Positions 63,047 to 64,000 of a DNA stretch of 64,000 nucleotides are shown here, piece after piece (the stretch's first letter is position 1; the number at the start of each line of letters is the position of its first letter). The stretch lies in assembly GCA_037969035.1 (NCBI GenBank), contig JBBKWU010000014.1, positions 1 to 64,000 of the forward strand, written 5' to 3'. The notes below the pieces were generated by a model that worked only from the letters and a program-made list of their open reading frames with translations, was not told the DNA's origin and searched no databases. This DNA comes from JBBKWU01 sp037969035. GTDB lineage: Bacteria > Pseudomonadota > Alphaproteobacteria > Micavibrionales > Micavibrionaceae. Position numbers and translations under genes: made by a program.

Positions 63047-63337
63047 ATGCCTAAAGACACACATACAAAATACCCCTGCCACATGAGCAAAATGCCCAAG
63101 CTCAACCGCGCCAGTGGTCAGCTTGAAGGGGTAAAGCGTATGATTGAGGAAGGCCGTTATTGCCCTGATATCCTGACACAGCTCCGCGCGGCGCGCGCCG
63201 CCATTAAATCACTCGAAGCCGACATCCTCGAATGTCATCTAAAATCATGCGTTGCCGAAGCCATAAAACACGGCAGCAAAGAAGATCAAGACGCAAAGCT
63301 TGAGGAAATCAAAAACCTATTCAAAAGATTTGAGTAA
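63047..63337 (+). CDS. CsoR/RcnR-family metal-sensing repressor
   Basis: The 96-residue helical protein is of the DUF156 family, which binds G-tract operators and lets go when metal binds. RASGQLEGVKRMIEEGRYCP is the helix-1 signature. The sensing residues are Cys39, His64 and Cys68 (EADILECHLKSCVAEA), the C-H-C set of Cu(I)-sensing CsoR. An extra Cys63 and an N-terminal Cys11-His12 are unusual. The ATG directly follows the MerT-like stop. The dyad at 61526-61542 is its likely operator. Confidence 0.9.
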   Translation: MPKDTHTKYPCHMSKMPKLNRASGQLEGVKRMIEEGRYCPDILTQLRAARAAIKSLEADILECHLKSCVAEAIKHGSKEDQDAKLEEIKNLFKRFE

Positions 63338-63340
63338 ATA

Positions 63341-64000
63341 ATGGATGATTGCTGCAAAATCCCCGAAGACAAAAAACCGCCAAACCACGATCACAAACAC
63401 GATCATGGTGATGGTTGCGGTCATCCGCAGGGCAAGTTTGATTACTTGTTATGGGGCTCGCTCTCGATTGTCACGCTTGGGATTTTTATCCATCTAAGCG
63501 GCCTGTCTATTCCTTATGTTTCTGATTTTGCCCATGCGGTTACAAAACTGATGGGTTTGATGTGGTGGGGGATTGCCTTTGGTCTTATCGCTGTTGGCTT
63601 TATGAACAAAGTACCGCGCACTTATTTCAACGCAATCCTTGGCAAAGGTGACACGGCAGGCGGCATTTTCCGCGCGGCACTTGCAGGGCTTTTGCTTGAT
63701 CTCTGCTCCCACGGGATTTTGATGGTCGGTGCAAAACTGTATGAGCGCGGCGCAAGTCTGGCGCAAATCATGACGTTCCTGATCGCAAGCCCATGGAATT
63801 CCATCACCCTCACCCTTATTCTTATCTCATTGATTGGGCTGCCTTGGACGCTTGTGTTTATTGCGGCCTCAGCCGTGATCGCCATTATCACGGGATTTAT
63901 GTTTATGGCTCTGGTCAAACGCGGCGTGTTACCACCGAACCCGAACACCACCGATATGCCTGATGATTTCAAAATCATGGATGATGCAAAAAAACGCCTC
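63341..64000 (+). CDS. Permease with Cys/His-rich N-terminus (cut by window end)
   Basis: The frame is open from the ATG at 63341 to the last base, giving the first 220 residues. The N-terminus (MDDCCKIPEDK then NHDHKHDHGDGCGHP) is a likely metal-binding tail. Several membrane helices follow, with FRAALAGLLLDLCSHGILMV and IMTFLIASPWNSITLTLILI. These fit the DUF318/ArsP-YraQ permease family, which includes Cu/Zn and arsenic efflux proteins. The 'ASPWNS' and 'LxLCSHG' blocks are the family marks as I know them. It starts 3 nt after the repressor stop codon and should move the metal across the inner membrane. Confidence 0.8.
   Translation, partial: MDDCCKIPEDKKPPNHDHKHDHGDGCGHPQGKFDYLLWGSLSIVTLGIFIHLSGLSIPYVSDFAHAVTKLMGLMWWGIAFGLIAVGFMNKVPRTYFNAILGKGDTAGGIFRAALAGLLLDLCSHGILMVGAKLYERGASLAQIMTFLIASPWNSITLTLILISLIGLPWTLVFIAASAVIAIITGFMFMALVKRGVLPPNPNTTDMPDDFKIMDDAKKRL

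Overview
The window looks like a chromosome segment of a flagellated Gram-negative bacterium, most likely an alphaproteobacterium. Reasons: the DUF2007 / N6-adenine methyltransferase / S49 peptidase set divergent to a polyprenyl synthetase; ETF-QO beside a family-4 uracil-DNA glycosylase and a soluble lytic transglycosylase; a PodJ-like Sel1 protein; and pyruvate phosphate dikinase close to glycyl-tRNA synthetase. Base composition is intermediate. No rRNA, tRNA, CRISPR array, phage or transposase was seen. A Micavibrio-like lineage is a guess only.

Layout. 1-6 kb: ppdK (minus) with two coupled unknown genes, then four small unknown plus-strand genes. 6-10.5 kb: a dispersed palindromic repeat, a GNAT acetyltransferase, glycyl-tRNA synthetase followed by a duplicated copy of its own 3' tail, and several unknown small genes. 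10.5-13.6 kb: an sppA gene cut by one in-frame stop, a methyltransferase, DUF2007 and a polyprenyl diphosphate synthase. 13.6-15.9 kb: two paralogous secreted proteins behind an ECF-type sigma factor. 16-25.2 kb: a late flagellar block (fliS, fliD and flagellin on minus; flgD, flgE, two unknown small genes, flgK, flgL and a FlgN-like gene on plus). 25.2-28 kb: an ABC-F ATPase, a GIY-YIG protein, a second copy of the dispersed repeat and a small membrane protein. 28-37.7 kb: a divergent two-partner secretion system with a giant (about 2475 aa) parallel beta-helix exoprotein and its TpsB transporter. 37.8-46.2 kb: a signalling block with a CHASE-PAS histidine kinase, two response regulators, a helical partner protein, a hybrid kinase and a membrane-anchored transglutaminase-like protein. 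46.3-61.5 kb: PodJ-like protein, ispE, a TPR protein, ETF-QO, a cysteine-free UDG homologue, slt, marR, alaS, pcp and an unknown gene. 61.5 kb to the end: a metal-handling operon (outer-membrane-type protein, secreted HMA protein, MerT-like protein, CsoR-like repressor, permease cut by the window edge).

The parts that work together most clearly are three. The flagellar block makes the hook, junctions, cap and filament. The TpsA/TpsB pair exports a long surface protein. The metal operon starts from a near-consensus promoter whose spacer carries a CsoR-type dyad and which places the start site at or next to the first ATG, so the encoded repressor probably controls its own operon.

Most worth a second look: the metal operon and its apparently leaderless promoter; the giant beta-helix exoprotein with aromatic loops and a C-terminal cysteine pair; the glycyl-tRNA synthetase with an unusual insert, a lost CxxC pair and a duplicated tail; the cysteine-free UDG homologue; the interrupted sppA; the ECF sigma factor with two secreted paralogues; and three exact 13-bp-spaced repeats upstream of slt. 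All assignments come from reading the sequence; no database search was run.
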